Origin: Tannerella sp.
GTDB lineage: Bacteria; Bacteroidota; Bacteroidia; Bacteroidales; Tannerellaceae
DNA: 7,952 bases
NCBI GenBank assembly: GCA_031290635.1
Contig: JAITNE010000037.1
Span: 1-7,952, forward strand
Reading direction: 5' to 3'
Every line of letters begins with the position of its first letter. The stretch's first letter is position 1. Under the pieces are notes generated by a model, which saw only the letters and a list, made by a program, of their open reading frames with translations, ran no database searches and was not told the DNA's origin. A program made the translations under genes and the position numbers. Positions 6,001 through 7,952 of this stretch are shown here, in pieces.

Positions 6001-6504
6001 ATGGAATGGTATGAAATCGCATTGATTGTAGCTGGGGGATTGTTCCTCATCTTCTCGGTCGGATCGTCGTTCTTCGGCGATATGGATCTGGACTCAGATG
6101 TAGAGTTGGACGGCGGGTTTCTGCTGAGCGACTTTATCTCGTTCAAGGGATTGCTGCATTTTGCGCTGGGCTTCTCGCTGACGTTGACGCTTTGGCAAGA
6201 GGTTACGGTAGTATCTGTCGGCGTTGGCGTTGTGGCGGGACTTGTGTTTGTCGGCGTGCTGTATTATCTCTACAAGATGATACACAGCAAATTACAGAAG
6301 AGTATGACGTATGCTCAAGAGATAAAAGATATGGACGCCGAAGTGTATTTCTGGAGCGAAGAGCAAAAGATTGGCGAGGTGTTTGTTGTACTCGAAGGTC
6401 GTCCGGTTACCGTAACGCTTCAAAAAGCCGAAGGGCTGAGCTTTACGAAAGGACAGAAAATCAAAGTCTCAGGTAGTCGACAGCTTGTTTATCCGATAAT
6501 TTAA
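6001..6504 (+). CDS. NfeD-like membrane protein (flotillin partner)
   Basis: This 167-residue protein has three predicted membrane segments at about 5-26, 47-66 and 68-92, then a soluble beta-rich C-terminal domain (about 102-167) consistent with the OB-fold of NfeD/YuaF proteins. The basic stretch after the third helix (YKMIHSKLQK) places the OB domain in the cytoplasm. The first loop, DMDLDSDVELD (27-37), is strongly acidic and would also be cytoplasmic. Short NfeD proteins of this type lack the serine-protease domain and are known partners of flotillins in membrane microdomains. The flotillin gene follows after 21 bases, which supports the assignment more than the weakly conserved sequence does. 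Its promoter is about 40 bases upstream. Confidence 0.82.
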   Translation: MEWYEIALIVAGGLFLIFSVGSSFFGDMDLDSDVELDGGFLLSDFISFKGLLHFALGFSLTLTLWQEVTVVSVGVGVVAGLVFVGVLYYLYKMIHSKLQKSMTYAQEIKDMDAEVYFWSEEQKIGEVFVVLEGRPVTVTLQKAEGLSFTKGQKIKVSGSRQLVYPII

Positions 6505-6525
6505 CAACTTTAAAATATAGATAAT

Positions 6526-7952
6526 ATGGAAATGAATTTTTTTATTCTTATTGCCGGATTGGTTCTGGTCGTTATACTGACTTTTATCGGCATTATGTCG
6601 CGGTTTAGAAAATGTAAATCGGACGAAATTTTAGTTATTTACGGTAAGACGGGCGGAAACAAATCGTCTCGCTGTATTCAGGGCGGCGCTGCCTTCGTTA
6701 TCCCGATAATTCAGGGATATGCGTATATGTCGCTGAAACCCTTGCAGTTCGACTGTAACCTGCAAAAGGCGCTGTCGTCGCAAAACATCCGCGTGGATGT
6801 TCCTACGACCGTTACTGTAGGTATCAGTACCGAGCAAGAGGTGATGCAAGCCGCAGCCGAAAGAATACTCGGACTTGGGCGCGTCGAAATCGAAGATTTA
6901 GTGAAAGATATCGTCTATGGGCAGATGAGAACTATCATTGCCGATATGACTATCGAGAAACTGAACTCCGACCGCGATGAGTTCCTCGCCAAAGCTAAGG
7001 GACAGATTGACACCGAAATGCGCAAAATCGGTCTCTATCTGATTAACATCAACATTACCGACATCCGCGATGAAGCCGGCTACATCGTCGCCTTAGGTAA
7101 AAAAGACCAGGCGAAAGCTATCAATCAGGCTAATGTCGAAATCTCCATCGCCGAACGCGAAGGCGAGACGCAAGTAGCTGAACAGATGAAAATCAAAAAT
7201 GCAACGGTCGCCGAAACGAAGAAAGAAGAGGAGATTGCAATCGCTAACGCCGAGCGCGACAAGAGCAGTTTGGTTGCTAAAGCCGAATCATCACGAGATT
7301 CTCAAGTTGCCGAAGCTGCTATGAATCGTGATATTAGTGTTGCACAGTATAATTCGGAAGCGCGTATCGGTGAAATTGAAGCGGCAAAGAAAGTTACCAT
7401 TTCGAATGCCGAGCTTGAAGTCATCAAAGCCGAATCACAAAGTTTGGCTCTCTCAGCCGAAGAACGCGCCAAAGCCGAAATCGAGAAAAACAAGGAACTT
7501 GCACGCAAAGACGCTGAAGATGCTCGCGCCAAACGTACCGAAGCAGCCCTGAGAGCCGAACAAATCGTGCCGTCCGAAATCGCCAAGCAACAAAAACTGA
7601 TTGACGCGCAAGCCTACCAGTTGAAGCTCGAGAAAGAGGCCGAAGCGAACGCTAACCAACAGCGAATTGAAGCGCAAGGACGCGCCGATGCTACAGCCGC
7701 CGAAGGACGCGGAAAAGGTGAAGCCATCACCGCAGAGGGTCTGGCGCAAGCCAAAGTAATCGAACAGCAGGGATTAGCAAAAGCGGCTGCCGAAAAAGCG
7801 TCGCTTATGGCTCAAGCTGAAGGATTTGAGGCAATGGTGAAAGTGGCCGAAAACAATCCGCAGGTAGCAATACAGTGGAAGATGGTTGACCAATGGAAAG
7901 AGATTGCCGCCGAGCAAGTGAAAGCTTTTGAACATATCAACCTCGGCAATGT
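6526..7952 (+). CDS. Flotillin-like SPFH/band 7 protein (3' end outside the window)
   Basis: The frame is open from the ATG at 6526 to the window edge, giving 475 residues without a stop; full-length bacterial flotillins are around 500-550. A hydrophobic membrane anchor lies at about 4-24. The SPFH domain follows (about 29-200), including GGAAFVIPIIQ (53-63), the VDVPTTVTVGI segment (90-100) and MRKIGLYLININITDIRDE (165-183). From about 190 to 440 the protein is a long Ala/Glu/Lys-rich coiled coil with recurrent EA and AE pairs, the hallmark of flotillins. The end of the visible part, NPQVAIQWKMVDQWKEIA (443-460), begins the C-terminal region. It scaffolds membrane microdomains in the families studied. 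A second in-frame ATG at 6532 is possible. Pairing with the NfeD gene is typical. Confidence 0.95.
   Translation, partial: MEMNFFILIAGLVLVVILTFIGIMSRFRKCKSDEILVIYGKTGGNKSSRCIQGGAAFVIPIIQGYAYMSLKPLQFDCNLQKALSSQNIRVDVPTTVTVGISTEQEVMQAAAERILGLGRVEIEDLVKDIVYGQMRTIIADMTIEKLNSDRDEFLAKAKGQIDTEMRKIGLYLININITDIRDEAGYIVALGKKDQAKAINQANVEISIAEREGETQVAEQMKIKNATVAETKKEEEIAIANAERDKSSLVAKAESSRDSQVAEAAMNRDISVAQYNSEARIGEIEAAKKVTISNAELEVIKAESQSLALSAEERAKAEIEKNKELARKDAEDARAKRTEAALRAEQIVPSEIAKQQKLIDAQAYQLKLEKEAEANANQQRIEAQGRADATAAEGRGKGEAITAEGLAQAKVIEQQGLAKAAAEKASLMAQAEGFEAMVKVAENNPQVAIQWKMVDQWKEIAAEQVKAFEHINLGN

Noticed and set aside
7302..7749. Overlapping frames opposite and beside the flotillin coiled coil
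   Set aside because: The repetitive Ala/Glu/Lys codons of the coiled coil keep other frames open; the translations are Ser/Ala- or Phe/Gly-rich artefacts.
7181..7800. Possible internal DNA repeats in the flotillin gene
   Set aside because: GCCGAA and similar hexamers recur, but they follow from the Ala-Glu coiled coil and show no regular longer DNA period.

Overview
The window looks like a chromosomal segment from a Bacteroidota bacterium, most likely of the order Bacteroidales. Three things point there. The promoters carry the TAnnTTTG -7 box of that phylum. Translation starts sit behind A/T-rich leaders with no Shine-Dalgarno sequence. The ribosomal proteins have Bacteroidales-like sequences, with rplM-rpsI-rpsB-tsf in one run. 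I see no insertion sequence, phage gene, tRNA, rRNA or CRISPR array.

Region 1 (1-1381, minus strand) holds two genes for exported proteins with similar Tat-like N-terminal signals. The upstream gene encodes an NHL-type beta-propeller protein with cysteine clusters. The downstream gene, cut by the window edge, encodes a 4Fe-4S ferredoxin-type protein. The spacer between them holds an imperfect palindrome framed by direct repeats and an 11-unit heptanucleotide repeat. That repeat runs into the propeller gene and supplies its last codons and stop. Together they look like part of an extracytoplasmic redox module, but the substrate cannot be read from the sequence.

Region 2 (1382-4344, plus strand) is the translation operon: divergent promoters, a structured leader, rplM (L13, GTG start), rpsI (S9), a 139-base spacer with a strong hairpin, rpsB (S2), tsf (EF-Ts), and a good intrinsic terminator. 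L13 and S9 build the two ribosomal subunits, S2 is a late 30S protein, and EF-Ts recycles EF-Tu.

Region 3 (4362-5902, plus strand) is a two-gene unit with an ATGA overlap. It encodes a secreted endonuclease/exonuclease/phosphatase-fold enzyme with all catalytic motifs, and a lipoprotein of unknown function.

Region 4 (5957-7952, plus strand) has its own -7 box, an NfeD-like membrane protein and a flotillin (SPFH) whose 3' end lies beyond the window. This is the common NfeD/flotillin membrane-microdomain pair.

Most of the window is ordinary. The parts that deserve a second look are the heptamer repeat, the NHL/ferredoxin pair, the unknown lipoprotein coupled to the secreted hydrolase, and the unexplained hairpins ahead of rplM and rpsB.
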